Shown here one piece after another: positions 1 through 13,150 of a DNA stretch of 64,000 nucleotides. The notes under the pieces are model-generated. The model saw nothing but the letters and a program-made list of their open reading frames with translations. It did no database searches and was not told the DNA's origin. The DNA comes from Augochlora pura (lineage: Eukaryota > Arthropoda > Insecta > Hymenoptera > Halictidae), in assembly GCF_028453695.1 (NCBI RefSeq), contig NC_135778.1:29749214-29813213 (forward strand), given 5' to 3'. Numbering within the stretch: the stretch's first letter is position 1; each line of letters begins with the position of its first letter. Position numbers and translations under genes: made by a program.

Positions 1-204
1 CTCGCTGTTGCGGGGTGTATAGGACCCCAACTTAGTGGCGGTTACGATCCTCGGGTTGCAAATTTGGTTGTTGTTTAGATGTAGGCAATGTTCATTTTTT
101 TCCGATTTGAAAATACTCGCGTGTTCTTTAGATGGGTTACTTTGAATACCCGTGCAATCACTATACGCGCATTTTTAATGAAAATGAAGCATGATATACT
201 TTAG

Positions 205-455
205 GCTACCCTAAATTAAGGGGTGTTTATGTCATCAGATTGTTGGATTCGAATTTGTTTAAAAAAATACAGAGTATTTAGTCTGGGTAGTTTTCAATAG
301 AACAATATACCCGTTTCCTTTGTATCTGGAACTTCGACTGCGGGTGCAGTTAGCAAGATGAAATTGTTATTGACAGTGAAGTGTCGCATGACGTAGTGTA
401 CCCTACATTACAGCGAGTTTAAGTCATCACTTTGTCTAATTTAGCTTGTTTCTAA
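205..455 (-). repeat. Tandem pair of the 'gatgacataaac' repeat, inverted orientation
   Basis: Two copies of a block containing CCCTAAATTA...GTTTATGTCATC start at about 209 and 401, a period of 192 bases. Read on the minus strand they match the copies at 2259-2515, 17309-17378 and 22970-23040: a part like AAACAAATTCGAA, then GATGACATAAAC, then CCCCTAATTTAGGGT. Seen directly by eye. The origin is unknown, and no terminal repeats or coding capacity are visible. Confidence 0.55.
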
Positions 456-1514
456 TTTTTTCCATACCGGGATGAACGATACAACAGTAGAAATCTTAAA
501 CAGATTCGTTCAAATCTTGATGATTGATAAAATAGTCATCTTGGATTCCAGTAGACCGGTACACCGTATCGAACTTATGGCTTCGTTAGCAGATTGCAAA
601 TGACTCGTGAAAAGTGATAGTTTACGGCCGCGGGAGCGTCGATCGTTGATTTATCGGCGCGTTTGCGCTATTCTACTCGAAAGGACGCGATCCATGGGAG
701 GTTAATCGACCACAACGACCAATGGGGCCCGGCATGAACCGTCCCCGAGATAATAAAAGGACGGCGCATCGTGCGGTAGTGACGACAATAGTGACTTGTA
801 ATGGTGTCCCGAGCGCTGAGAATCTCGGAAACATTATTCTTCCCCACGATACACGGATTATCCACGGTGTACCAGCATGGAATTCGGAGACGTCGCACAA
901 TGGGGAACCGTGATCGGCATTTCACGTTCTGCCTCGTAGTGCTCGCACACCAAATAAATGATTGTTTGGTAAGTAACCCCTCACGACATCATTAGAAGCA
1001 ATTCTTAACAGATTAAGGGATTAGGTCGAGCATTTCCTAACTTCGATCATGAAATATTTCATGAATGTTGATCGCACTTTCGGAGTAGACTCTGCAAAAT
1101 CCAAAACGCACGACTTTATTATTTCTTTAGTTCGATAGATTTAGAAAACGTAGAGGTTTTGTTTACAAAACTTGAAGATCGAGAGACGTATTTACCGGAA
1201 CAAGAAGCAGTCCTCCCGCAATGCTTGAATCAGATATTGAGTTGCCAAAGGGTTGTCTGACTTTGATTTTCTGGAATTTCCAGGATAATGGTTTGAATCG
1301 AGATTTCGTAAACAATGGGATGAAAAATTTGTTCGGAACTCGCGGGACGAGTTTACGAAACCGACAACAATCGGTATCGCCATTTGTTTTCATTCATTTG
1401 TCCATGAATTTTTCGCGGAACCTTCGTTAACAATTTAAATTCGTACGAATTTTTTTTCGCCGTGAAAGTAAAATAAAAAACAAAAAACAGACCCGCTCTG
1501 TTGCGATGAACAAA

Positions 1515-1614
1515 NNNNNNNNNNNNNNNNNNNNNNNNNNNNNNNNNNNNNNNNNNNNNNNNNNNNNNNNNNNNNNNNNNNNNNNNNNNNNNNNNNNNNN
1601 NNNNNNNNNNNNNN
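1515..1614. other. Assembly gap (100 N)
   Basis: Exactly 100 N, the conventional size for a gap of unknown length. A G-run of 28 bases begins 42 bases downstream, which probably caused the sequencing drop-out. Confidence 0.98.
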
Positions 1615-1655
1615 AATAATAAAATAGAGAAAGACAGAAGACGCGGCGGGATTGC

Positions 1656-1697
1656 GGGGGGGGGGGGGGGGGGGGGGGGGGGGTGGGGGGTGGGGGT
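1656..1697 (+). repeat. Poly-G tract
   Basis: A run of 28 G, then two more G blocks (six and five) each preceded by a single T. It can form a G-quadruplex and is prone to sequencing error. It generates a spurious proline-rich frame on the other strand. Confidence 0.95.
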
Positions 1698-2258
1698 GCG
1701 AGGAGAGATGGAGGAGATGTACAACGATTTCATGAAAATATTTTCAACTAAACACGCCAGGGGGTATCAACAGATTGGAAAACATACCGCGTTCCAGAGA
1801 CAGAATTTGTTTTCTGCTCGGAGAAAAAACCACTTTGTGACGAGTAAGGGCAAATCCTCTGCGTTTAAACAACAACTATGCCGGGATTTATATGAAATGC
1901 CAATTTAAAGGGGATTCCCGATATGAAACCGCGTTTCCATTTTCCTTTATCTTCCTGCAAGAAAATTCCATTTCATCTGATTCCATGAAAATTTCACCGA
2001 TCGTTTTCACGATCGATTTTCCGTGGCACTTTGCGCGGCTTATCGCGACGCAAATCGCTTTTCAATCGAAACGATATTCTGCTGACTCGTAATTATTATA
2101 TACACGGTGAGAAATTCATACTATTTTATTCCGAAGACGCTTTATTAATTCGCTTCGCAGCATATACATTTCTTTCTTTATTTTACATTATACTGTACCT
2201 AAATTTCACTCAAGCTATTGATATAAAAATTGATCGAAATTCTGTAACGGTCTGTATC

Positions 2259-2515
2259 TTACAAACAAATTCGAATTGGACGAAGTGATGACATAAACAA
2301 CCCCATAATTTAGGGTATTTTACCTCTTGCAACACTTGATTTCCCACAGCAATGCGATCTCATAAATGCAACCGCAGTCGAAGGTGCAGGTCCAAAGAAA
2401 ACGTGTATATTACTCTATCGAAAACTATGCTGACTAAACGCTTTGTATTTTTTAAACAAATTCGAAACCAGCAATCTAATGACATAAACCCCCTCTAATT
2501 AGGCGTGCTTTACGC
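2259..2515 (+). repeat. Tandem pair of the 'gatgacataaac' repeat
   Basis: The core GATGACATAAAC starts at 2287 and a near-copy (AATGACATAAAC) at 2478, a period of 191 bases. Both are preceded by AAACAAATTCGAA and followed by a C-rich block and TAATTTAGG or TAATTAGG. This is the same family as 205-455, in the opposite orientation about 2 kb away. Confidence 0.6.
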
Positions 2516-3479
2516 GATGCAGTATCTAATCCCGACTAAAAACAGGCGCATCCTGACCGCATTTTTAATTAAACTTATCCGTGGAAAAATTTGCCTGCAG
2601 AATTCCGCGATTGTTTCAACCAGAATGAAATGTCTTGGATCGAGACTCTTCTGACAATTGTTATTTGGCAAGGATAGGAGAGTCAGCGGGTTTTGGCGAT
2701 GAGGGTAGAGTGGAAAAACCGCATTGCTTATCGGATGACCCAATGCTTCAGTCGGATGCCAGAAAAGTTCGCCGCATGAGAATTGTTTCCCACGTTCTGG
2801 GGGTCGCTTCTGTATTTCGGACGGTCGCGATACACAAGATGGCGGGTTCTAAGGGGTGGTAGGTGGCGGGTCGTAGGGCGGGTTAACTTTATTTCAGAGC
2901 GCGGCGTTTATTTCGCCGCCGTCAGACGGAAACTTTCGCTCGCAATCGTATGATAAGAGTTTGGATTGTTCCGAGGCGTCTTCCGCGAAGTTCGCGGGGC
3001 TCGGGCGAACCCGGAGTGTCCCGAGAACTATATCACCGAGTCATACTGATCCTCTCGTTGACTTGTACCGTGTTCCTCAAACCCAAAGTTCCAAACCCGT
3101 CATCTCGGGATCAGTCACCCGGCTCTTTCTCATCGAATTGCCTGGGAGTCGTTGGTCGTAGGAGAATCTTTCTTAGACAAAAGTGTCTGAATGAGATACA
3201 TGCTGGAGGAAGAAATTGTTTTCTACTCGGCTCAGTTGTAGTAAATAGCACGAGGAAGATTAGGATCGTCGTTTGTTTCGTTGGCTCTAAAAAAAATTGT
3301 TAAAGTTCGTCTGTAAGTAGCTGTTATCTTGTGCAGCTACCTGCGGCAGGAATAATTATGTTTGTTCTCCTTAAGTGGATAGATCATTACGAAGGAGCAC
3401 GGAGAAACCTCCCAAAGGTTTCGCTTAAACGGGGAGAAATGGTTTCCCACAAAAACTCGGACTTGCTCGTATATGAGCA

Positions 3480-3735
3480 ATTTCAACATTTTTTTTTTCC
3501 AACTGAACAACCATTAACAGTGCTACAACAAAGCTACAGGTAGGTTCGTCAGACATTTTACGAACATGAAAAAATTGTTCTGCCAACAGAAACGGCGCAC
3601 CGTACGGCTAAACAAATACTTGAATTTTACGGATTCACTTGTCGCGACAGGAGTCGGCAGAGGTGCGCATTTTTTTTTTCCAAGGGAACATCTGCAAACG
3701 GTGTTACAACAAAAATACAGGTACGCTCGTTGAGC
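3480..3735 (+). repeat. Imperfect tandem duplication, period about 181
   Basis: A T-run followed by CCAA..GAACA and then TACAACAAAG/AATACAGGTA occurs at 3484-3545 and again at 3665-3725. TACAACAA starts at 3524 and 3705, giving a 181-base period. Similarity between the copies is strong only in this part. No coding potential is evident. Confidence 0.5.
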
Positions 3736-6700
3736 ATGGTTTGGTCAGAGAAAATATTTTTTTGGTAGAACCGAGAGAAAGCCTGGTGGAAAAAAATTGA
3801 GTTAGCTTGTTCGATGCGGATAACAATGGCAAGTGAAAGGTTAAAAAGACGGGCATTCTGGTGGATTTCACGGGTGGCCGATCCTCGAAGACGCAGCTGG
3901 CGAATAGGCCGGGGATCGCAACAATGATCGAGGAATCGGGAAATCTCATCGGAAGTCCCGTCGTGCGAAAAGAGATCGCGTTTTGCGCGGTGGACGGGAG
4001 AGCCTCTTATTAACGGCGTGGACCGAGCCGAGTCCGAATAATCTGCAGGAACGATCTTCTCGACAGCCTATAGATCGTATCTGGAGGGTGGTATATGTGG
4101 CAGCACCTACGAGAACACTTACGGTCCTAATTATACGAGGAGGCACAGAATCCCGGCTTAAAAGCTTTATATATATAGAGCGGCTTGATGTATCGCGGGA
4201 ACGTTTAGCGGCAACCGCATTTACAAACACCGGCCGAGAGACGCCAAAGATAATCGTCCTGCATTTAGCTTGCTCGAGAATTAACGTTAACCCTGAAACA
4301 CCCGTCGCGGAACATAAATAAACATTCTCGACACGATTTTATACGTTCCGGGGTCCATCGACGAGAATTCGCGATAAATAATTCCAAAGATCAACCAGTT
4401 GTGAACTCTGTGCTGAAGAAATCATCTTTTTCTGTTACGACGAATTCTAAAGGACATTCCTGCATATTTTCGTAACGATCCCCCTTCGGTTTTCAAGTCG
4501 AACAAAAATATTGAATCCGTTCACGTTGTTTCGTCGATTACGACACATGGTTAAAAACAGGAAAAAAAATATTTTCAGTTCGAACCAGGTGCAAACAACA
4601 CGCGAGTATTTTTCTCGTCACAATCCTTTCGTTCGCGTTTCTATAAAAAATTCACAAAGATCGCGATCGTCCCGCGGAGGCGTGAGACTCGTTCGACTCC
4701 GATCGAACGACTTTATCAGCTGTGAAGCGAGAGCTTGAGCGGACTAATTTCGTGGAGGTCGTCGCGTCAGGTGGGTCGCGATAACTCGGTGCGGAGAAGG
4801 ATAATCGCAGGCGGGCCGTTGTGTCGCTGGGTTTGCTGGTCGTTCAGACTCGTCCCGGGACTTCTATCGGACGTACGGATAGGAATGGTCTAACAGGATC
4901 CAAACTTGGATGGAACTTGGAGGAAAACTGCTCCTGGGGGACACAGAGCGAGGACTAATACGTTGTGGAGGGGGGAGGGGGAGGGGGGGGGGGGGTGTCG
5001 CAAACGGAATTCGTGACACCGGCAATCTCGAAAGGTGGCGCGGCGTCCTGCCCGTTAATCCTCGCGAAACAAGCGCAGTCAATCTCGGGAAAAGATGTCA
5101 CGGACAGTGAGTAACTCGCATGAAATTTCGAGATCTTATCCGTTGTCTTTCTTTGCCACCCCCTTTCGCTCCGCCACCGTCACCTGGAAAATGCTTTTCA
5201 TTCGAGTTGATAGCGCAGCGTGTAATTTTTGCTCGACGGAATCTCTTGTCGAGCGGCTTTCTATCTCGGGCTCTTTTATTCGCGAAATGGAGCGCCGGGA
5301 AATCCGAGTGCAACAAGAAAATCCCCCTACTCGCTTGCCGGAGAGGTCACGCGCTCCTCCGCCGCCGTATGCAACGTTTACAGAGACTGTAAAACACCAT
5401 GAACTACACGGGGAATTTTCTTTGACGAGACTTTGATTAATACCGGCGCGGCGTGTCGCGTTCGCGAATTTATCGCGGCCGCTACGAACGGGGCCGAGCA
5501 AAAACACTTTTTCCGGCGTGTCCACGTCTGATTCGGCATTGTGCGCGAATTTTCGTCGCAACCTGCGTGCTTGCGCGATAGTTTTTGTCGTAAATGCAGT
5601 TGATTGAGACACCACCGGCTGGAGTCGGCCGCTAAAACTGTGTTACGGTTTGCGAGTACTAAATCTTGTTCAGACGAATTTTCATGTAATACTTTTTATT
5701 TTATCCGCCAGTTTTAATCTCTCGGTCGAATAAAAAGTTGCCGAACTATGATTAGAACAACGCGACACACTCGAATCACCCACTTCGCCTTACGCCATTT
5801 AAAAGCGTGACGTCTCTAGCGCACGCTGCTTGAATGTCGAGCGAAAACTTCCATAAGCAATAAAGTTGCATAGTTATTCCCGGGCACTGGCGTCTACAGC
5901 CGCGTCGACAGAAAATCCGGCTGAACTAACGAAACACATCGGCTGTTACATTAATTGAATCGAAAGATGAGCGGTTCCCGGTGCTTATGGCAGTTGCTTA
6001 TCTGCCAGTCCGGGCATGTACAACGCAGCCCCGCCGAATCACCGAGACATAAAGTTCCCGTATTAGACACGTCCGAGGACGTGAAACGCGATAAACCTCG
6101 TCTAATTTACAACGGCCGCGAAGAAACGCGACGGAGAAAGAGAAAGAAAAATGCGGAGGCGTCTCCATTACACGCGACACACGGCCGGCTTAAACGGATT
6201 CTTCCGGCGCGATCGTTGTCATAAAAAGATACACCTGGATTCCACGCGGGAATCGTCGTATAATTAATTCGATGCCGGTTCGTCTTGTCGTTTCTACGGG
6301 CCGAACGGTACTGGAGAGAGATTAGGGACGCCCGTGGAAGAGTGATAACGGATGGAGAATGCTATCTGATTAGACACTACCAGGGAACACTGATAACGAA
6401 TGTGGGATGCTATCTGATCGGCTGTATCGGAATTTATCTTGGCGCCGAGCTTGAAGGAAACGATGCATCCCCGATATTTCAGACTCCAATTCGTCGTTTT
6501 GGAATTTTTGGTCTCTGACGTCGATGTTGGCAGTCATTAGAATGATTGCGCAATGTTAAACAACGCGTATCGAAGTGTTGAAAAATATTTTTCTTGTTTG
6601 GAAAAGCTTCGTCTCAGCGAATAAAATGCAATCGTTTAGGTTTGCTTCTTACTTGGTATATATAAATTCGCAAATTATCCATTCTTTAACTATACGTATC

Positions 6701-7197
6701 GCTACAATTTTTCATAAAAGTCTGGTGATTAATAAAAGAGAAATCATCAAGCCTAATTGAAATATACACATCGACCTCTGCCAGGAAATATTTCCTTGCC
6801 GAGGTATCCGTCTGGCGTACCTCCTCTCGCCGAATTGTTCAAAAGACGGGCACTTCGAATGAAATTCGTCGGATGTTAACATAAAATAATCTATGCTAAT
6901 TAGCCTAATGTAACAAACAGAAACGTACTCGGCGACGAACAGAGGAGAGCTCACCTGGAGCAAAAGGCGCCGCGTAGCCCCAGCGACATCAAGAGGCGCC
7001 GTGGCAACGGAGTCTGCGTGCTGGAGTTGGCGGCGACGCCGTGACGAGGATCGAGGGGGATCGAGGATGATCGAGGGGTGGGAGTAGATCCTCGGGAGCG
7101 GATGGTGGCGGCGAAATCTGGCCTCAGTCGTGCGCGACGCGCCATATGCGGTGGACCATTTGTCAAGCCGCTCACAAAGCCCAATAATCTCCCGTGA

Positions 7198-7230
7198 CAC
7201 GTGTGATTCCCCGATAAAAACTGTCACGTG
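7198..7230. promoter_or_regulatory. Pair of CACGTG E-boxes
   Basis: Two perfect CACGTG hexamers at 7198-7203 and 7225-7230, 27 bases apart, lie in a GC-rich stretch. The first sits in GACACGTGTG and the second in GTCACGTGCT. CACGTG is the canonical site for bHLH-type factors (Myc/Max, Clock/Cycle). No gene start is visible nearby, so any regulatory role is inference. Confidence 0.25.
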
Positions 7231-7554
7231 CTGGGCCCACCCCTTGCGCCGCCCCTGGAAAAACTTTTTCCCTGGCCAGTCCCGCACGGCTAACGAGAAC
7301 AGACGCCTCGGCGGCAAGCTGCAGACGCTCTGGAGTCGTCGAAACAGTGCGACCGGTGGTAACTTTCGTGAGTTCTCGTTTTGAAAAGACTCTGGGAAAG
7401 CTGGTGGTAGGTTCGGGACCTGCGAAGTCACCTTTGTTGGACGATGAAAGCTAGGAAGTTCGAAGATCTCGGTGCCGGAGCTGTGGATCGATCAGCTCAG
7501 GCGATCTGAAAGTGACTTTGGGGTTTAAGAAGCTGCGAGACCTGTCGCCAGACC

Positions 7555-8040
7555 ACCATAAGTTCCTCTTCTTAGAGGATAAGCTAAGCAGCGGGGACAT
7601 CGAGTGTCATGTAAGCCGATCTTTTTAGGGGATAGTCAAAATTGCTGAGAAGATCAGCTGTCACAGATTCCAGAAATCGATCTTCTTATGAGTACAGTCC
7701 TAGAGGTTAAGAAGTTAAATCTGTCATAGAGTCCAAAGCTGATCTTTTTAGAGAGAAGTCTTTTTAGATGATATATAAAGTAACTAAGAAACTAAAAGTC
7801 CAAGTGCCACAGTATTGAAGTCGATCTTTTTAGAGAACATTCCAAAAAGCTAAGGAGATCGAAAAACTGTCATAAGGTCCAAAGATGATCTCATTGGCGG
7901 TCAATCAAAGAATCTAAGAAACTAGAAGTCCAAGAGTGAAGTCTCATCATTTTATACGAGATACAGTCTCTAGAAACCTAGGAGACATTAGAACTGTTGT
8001 TTTCTTAGGACATAGAGTTCCAAAACTAAGAAGCTCAGAT
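7555..8040 (+). repeat. Imperfect ~62-base tandem array
   Basis: GATCTT or a near-copy starts at 7618, 7679, 7741, 7823 and 7887, each followed by T-rich TTTTAGAG, a purine-rich AAGAAGT-like block and CTGTCA..GTCCAAAG. Spacing is 61, 62, 82 and 64 bases. Copies are well diverged. A purine-rich tail with GGTAGTCC/AGAAGA repeats continues to about 8180. Confidence 0.5.
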
Positions 8041-9004
8041 TGATTAATCTGAAGGGGACCCTGAATCTGATCTCCCAGAGGATTCAGTGTCCAGAAAGCT
8101 GGAAGACAGCGACCCTAGAAGTCGGTAGTCCCAGAAGACGATAGTCTCGGAGGACGGTAGTCCAAGAAGAAGACCATGGATCTCCAAATACTGGAATCGA
8201 AGCTCCCAGAGGCCGCAGTTTGCTAAGACCCCGGAAGACAAAACCGCAGTAACCAAGTTCGCAGTAGCAATAGTCGAAAGCGGCGAAACTCGCCCTAAAT
8301 CCAATCTGCAGCCGAAGGGAGGACTCTCTTAACGCGGCAATAATTTCCATCGGCGAATCACCAATTTGCCAGAAGAAAACCGTCTTGATCAAGAAGGTCC
8401 CGGGGTGGAAGTTCGGAGATTGCGGTCCCGGCGGACGATCGACGGGGATCTCGTTAGGCAAGCGGAGAATTTATGGTGTCGGAGATCCGAGGAGGTAAGC
8501 CGCGAACCGGCCTGCTAATTTTATGCTCGAGAAAGTTTCCGTGCCCCGGCGAAATTTATTCAAATTGACCCGTCGAATCTAGATGTATATGTATGTATAC
8601 GTGCAAGAGCATTTTTCTATCGACAGCGGGCCGACAGACAGACAGACAGGTGACGGTCGCGCCGATGCAATTTGAATGCTAAGCCGATGCAGCGATGCAC
8701 TTAGCGCGCGCGAAGGAGCACGTGACATCTCGGACTTCGATCTCTTCTCGCCGACTTGATTCACTCGCGGCCCGGCTAAAGTTAGAACGATGACACGTTT
8801 TTCTTTCTTTGCCGCCTTTGTTTTCGTGCAGGACGCTTTGTCCGCGACACGGTGTCGGCCACGGAATTTATGGGACACCGTGGCGCGGATAGAGGCGTCG
8901 CGCTCACGGTTAGGGCAAATTATAGTCGAACGCACTCTCCCAGCTTTCGGGAACCCCCTTCTCGGAATCGAACGTATCGTAAATTCGGTAAAAAATATCA
9001 TGGC

Positions 9005-9450
9005 ACATTCCAAGTTAGCTCATTTTAAAGCTTGAAAATTCTACTTTCATCATAGTTCATTTATATTTTAATTTAAATTAATATTTTGGATGGAACACTG
9101 CCGAGAAAGTGTGCTTGCATTGTTAAAACGTAGCAAATATCTTTAGGGCGTTCCTTATAAGAATTGATCCTACTACAACTTCTGTAAAAAAAAATCGTAG
9201 GACGGTGTATCTTAGTTTATTTTAAAGCTCGGAGATCTTTCTTTCATTTGTCTTCCGTTCATTTTTTTTTGGTAACGATTTTCTATCATAACACAGGGAG
9301 AGAAAGCGCCAGTGTTTGTGTTACGAAAACGTACTTACTGTTTTTACAGCGTCCCTTATGAGAATTGACCCTACTGTACCTTTCGTAAAAAAGATCGTAG
9401 GGCATTCTACCCTAGCTTATTTTAAAGCTTGAAGATTCTACTTTCATCTC
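9005..9450 (+). repeat. Tandem duplication, period ~197-200
   Basis: ATTTTAAAGCT..GA.ATTCTACTTTCAT starts at 9022, 9219 and 9419 (periods 197 and 200). Between them the block with GTTCCTTATAAGAATTGA and ATCGTAGG is also repeated, near 9150-9200 and 9350-9400. About 2.2 copies. Confidence 0.6.
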
Positions 9451-11029
9451 AGCAAAGTTGTTGCTCATCGATAAAAATGTTCTAGTCGGCAGAAAATGTT
9501 TTTCACGGGAACGTAGAAGAGTAGGCCAAGGCGGGTCGGTCGCGCAAGAACCATGAATTCGGACGTTTTTAAGCGAGGTCGCCGTTTATACGGACGCTCA
9601 GTGTGCACAGTGAAAATACAGAAAGCACATTCAACAGAAACTAGCACACCTGTTGGTGGAATCCCGAGAAATCCGCGATTCTTCATCCGAAACGGTGATC
9701 CTCCCGCGACGCTTCTTTCTCGATACTTTCTTGCCACGGAAAAACGGGCTCTCGTTCAATTCCCGCGAAATAACATCGCCTTACACTGACTCAGACAGAA
9801 TCTCGAGCTCTCTTTTAGAACCTCTTCGACGTTGAAACCCCGGATTTAAAAGGACAAACTCGGGACAAATTCATTTCGAACGATTTCTGCGCTTGGATTC
9901 TCAATTTTTCAGCTTCTCAGCTCTTTCGTACTTAAACTCTCAATATCTATTCAAATTTTTTGATTTCTGGATACGCTGCCTGCTTCTGTATTTTGCACAA
10001 TGATTGTAGATGTTAGAAAAATACTCGGAAAAATTAGTCCCAAAGCTGTTTCAATAATACATCCTCGTTTTTTTTTTTTTTCAGTATCGCAGCGTACAGA
10101 ACGTTTTTCTGTAACTCTTTCAGATTTTTTGTGATGAATCTATAACACATTTTTCGGTCACATTTACCAGATTTATTTATACATGTTTCAAAATGACAGT
10201 GATATTTCTGGACCGTGGTAATTCCTATTATGAACGATGGATAAGCTTTAACTTTTTTAATTTGTAGAAGTTAGAGTTTTTGTAAATGTATTTTTAGTCC
10301 TACATTTTTTAAAGAAATGTCGATAAGAAATATCACCTTTTTAAAACTACAATACCTATTTATTTTCTCGATTTATTCGGCACTTAGGCACTTAGGCACT
10401 TGGACGGTTAAATTCTCGTCCGCTAACGAAGTTTATCGGCTCGCCGATGCACTGTTCGTTTTGTGCACAATGCACAGTGGTTGCAGATGCTGATAGTTTC
10501 CTCGGGAACGTGGCCTAGCGAATTCCTGTGATCCGTCGATCACGCGGGTTTAGCTCCGGGATTTATATTTAGCGCGAGACCGCCGTTAAAATAATGAATT
10601 CGGCCTGATACGCGGATTACCGGACAGTTTAATATTTCCTGGGACGAATCGGATTCCGATATTCCGAGTCTCATTGAACGGCGGGCCTCGCCGCGCGCAA
10701 TTATGCATGACTAACATATTTGTAACGGCGGGATGAATGGGGCAAATCCCGCGAGTCGTGACTACGACCCCGTTTCAAGGGTAAACAGCGGCGTGTCCGC
10801 ATGGCCGAGCGGTTTAAACGCTCGTATGTCTGTCGCTGGCCAAATGGGATCGATAAATCGGGCTTTTTGGTGGTTGCGGACGGTGCCGCGTCGCGCAACC
10901 TGATTTTACGGGGACTGCGGACCGCGGTGCTCTTTTTCCCGAATTTATTGCGATAAAAGTACCGCTCGGATCGGACTCGACCTTGGCTCCTCCGAAGAGG
11001 CTATCTCGTAGAGTATTACGGAAAATTAC

Positions 11030-11420
11030 TGCAGGAATAAGTTCGAAAGTACGTCTGCTAAAGTAATCCTTGCGTAGCCTGCTTCTGTGGCAGCTCGTTT
11101 GTCATCGGCGAAAAGTGGCGTTTTCGGGAATTTTCCTAAGGAAAACCAATTGATGGATCGTTTTGGATCTTATTTCGTTCCAAAGTGGGTAGTCTGACGA
11201 TTGTTTAAAAAAAATTGTTGAATGGATGCTTAAACGAGTGTGTCCGCTAAAGTGATTCTTGTGTACCGTGCCCCTGTGGCAGCTCGTTTGTCATCGGTGA
11301 AAAGTGGCATTTTCGGGAATATTTTTAAGGGAAACCAATTGATGGATCGGCTAGGCTCTTATTTTATTTAAAGCGGAGTACTTTGACGATTGTTTAAAAA
11401 ATATTCATGAATGGATATGC
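11030..11420 (+). repeat. Tandem duplication, period 189
   Basis: GTCTGCTAAAGT at 11053 and GTCCGCTAAAGT at 11242 begin two copies that share TGTGGCAGCTCGTTTGTCAT, AAAAGTGGC.TTTTCGGGAAT, CCAATTGATGGATCG and GACGATTGTTTAAAAAA. This is one of the best-conserved duplications in the left half. Confidence 0.7.
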
Positions 11421-12799
11421 AAATGAGTAAATTAATTTATCAGTGCGATTTTTGTTTTATAACAAAAGAAGCATCTCAACGCCTACCTAAAAAAAATTCT
11501 CAAAGTTGTAGATCCCTCTAAAATGGCGGCCAAATTAATTTCCCGGCAACATAGTTGCCCGGCATCCTCTCCCGTTCTAACTTTCCACCTCGTACGCTTC
11601 AAACCCTTCAATTTCGCTCGTATCGACTTGCAACTTCGACAGTTTGCTTCCAGAAAGATTCACGGAGTTGCTAAAACCGAACATTTTCGGCTAAACATCG
11701 CGGCGCAAGAGTCAGGGTTGTTTTTGTGCCGCTCTAATAGACGCGTTTGCCGGAGAAACATCTTTTTTCGGGGGATCGATACGTCTCATTCTCGCAACTC
11801 TGATTACTTTCTCGCAGCGCGGCGCACTATAGTCGAGCGAGGGGTGTATTTTTACCCCCGGTGGAGTGCTTGGTGCTCCACGGTCACGAACAACTTTCCC
11901 CCGGTAACTATATCGCACGGTACTTAAAGTCTCGAGTCTCGCGGCTCGTCCCGCGAGACCATTTACAATTTCATCGCACGACGTGTTGTCACTTGTTCGA
12001 GTTTCGGAACGTGTCCCGGAATATCTCTGCGGATCGTTATTCCGCTTAGAATTGCCCTAACCGATCGCTTCGCTGTATACGAAATCCGAAAAACGGACAG
12101 CCCGTGAAACTAACGATCAATTTACCCAACTTCCGCAGACGACGCTTGTACAGCGGGGCGTTTGAAGTGCTGTCTTCCCCGTGGGGAAGACTGAGAACTA
12201 TCTTAACGCACACTGTTGCACTCGGGAGAGTCTATGAATTTGTTTCACGCAAGATTCGTTATGCTTAGCTTTTATTGGTTGAAGCGCAAACAATTTTTAA
12301 ATTTGCACATTCGATTTCCTTTCTCAAAATGTACTTCGATTAAATTTAATTATCTTTGAACATATCCGTGTGTTTGTAATTATTGTTAAAAAATACTATC
12401 GTATTCAGGAATGTTTACGGAATTGTTTCGCGTAAGAATCGTACGCGTAACTCTTACGGTCGATGCGGGAAAAAATTCTTGAAGTTGAAAGTTTCAAACC
12501 GAGAGACCGAAATATATCAGAAAAGGAAACGATTCGAGATGAAGGCGGAAACGGAAGCGCGTTTTTTGGTAGCGGCGCCGACTTGGCATTAGCGCGTAAA
12601 CGCCCGGGCATTTTGTTCGGCTAATAGCTGGCAATTAGGAGCGCTAATTGCGAGTTAAATATTTCAGGTCTTCCGCGGCGGCGCTGAAATATTCCGCGTG
12701 TTACCAGCGTAATGCAACTCCAACTACTCACGCAACAATCTCGGTTAATATTCATCCAATTCAGACTTTTTTTTTCCACTCGAAGTTCATCGTAAAACA

Positions 12800-13150
12800 C
12801 ACGCCAAACCGCTCGCCGTTCTAATTACAATTCCAACGAAAAGTACGGCGCGGTACACTCGCCGGGGCAACGTTCAAATTACTATTTTTTTTCAGCGTCG
12901 TTAAATAGAATACGCATTTCCGATATATTATTTAACAACTGTGCGGTTGTCAGAGAAGTGCATCGTACCGATTGACACTTACTAGTTCCAATTACAATTC
13001 GAATAAAAAGTATCGTAATACAATCGTGGATGTAACCGACTGTTTATAAATATTGATTACACGAATAGAACGCATCGTATTTCGGTTTATTATCTAATAA
13101 CAATTCGATGTGATTGTTAGAGCAATGCATCGTATTAATTACGTCGTATT
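12800..13150 (+). repeat. Diverged tandem duplication, period ~162-167
   Basis: AATTACAATTC at 12823 and 12990 (period 167), and TTATTTAAC at 12928 against TTATCTAAT at 13090 (period 162). Both are followed by a G/T-rich block and GCATCGTA. Strongly diverged. Confidence 0.4.

Larger units (their letters stand above)
1..7550. other. Non-coding stretch, no gene recognised
   Basis: No open frame here shows a recognisable domain, a signal peptide, or a chain of exons with matching splice phases. The longer frames (for example 6712-7431 and 5136-5615 on the minus strand) are rich in Arg, Pro and Ser, as expected of GC-rich random frames. What can be seen is two tandem pairs of one repeat (near 209/401 and 2287/2478), another tandem pair at 3480-3735, one assembly gap with a G-run beside it, a TATA-like run near 4165-4180, and a GC-rich stretch at 4700-5110 that contains splice-donor-like sites (GTGGGT at 4769, GTGAGT at 5107). 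The GC-rich stretch could be a non-coding first exon, but I cannot show it. Confidence 0.5.

Noticed and set aside
6712..7431. 239-codon minus-strand frame
   Set aside because: The longest non-exonic frame. Its composition (Arg, Ser, Pro) follows the GC-rich sequence, with no motif, no splice sites and no domain.
8633..8649. (GACA)n run considered as a functional repeat
   Set aside because: Only about four units, an ordinary short microsatellite.
10795..10905. tRNA-like start (CATGGCCGAGCGGTTTAAACGC)
   Set aside because: It resembles the A-box of tRNA-Leu/Ser, but there is no B-box (GGTTCGAATCC-like), no pairing acceptor stem and no anticodon arm in the following 100 bases.
11520..11927. 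134-codon frame starting MAAKLISRQHS
   Set aside because: Begins at an ATGGCGGCC that looks like a good start, but the rest is Arg/Ser/Phe-rich without a domain, and no splice partner was found.
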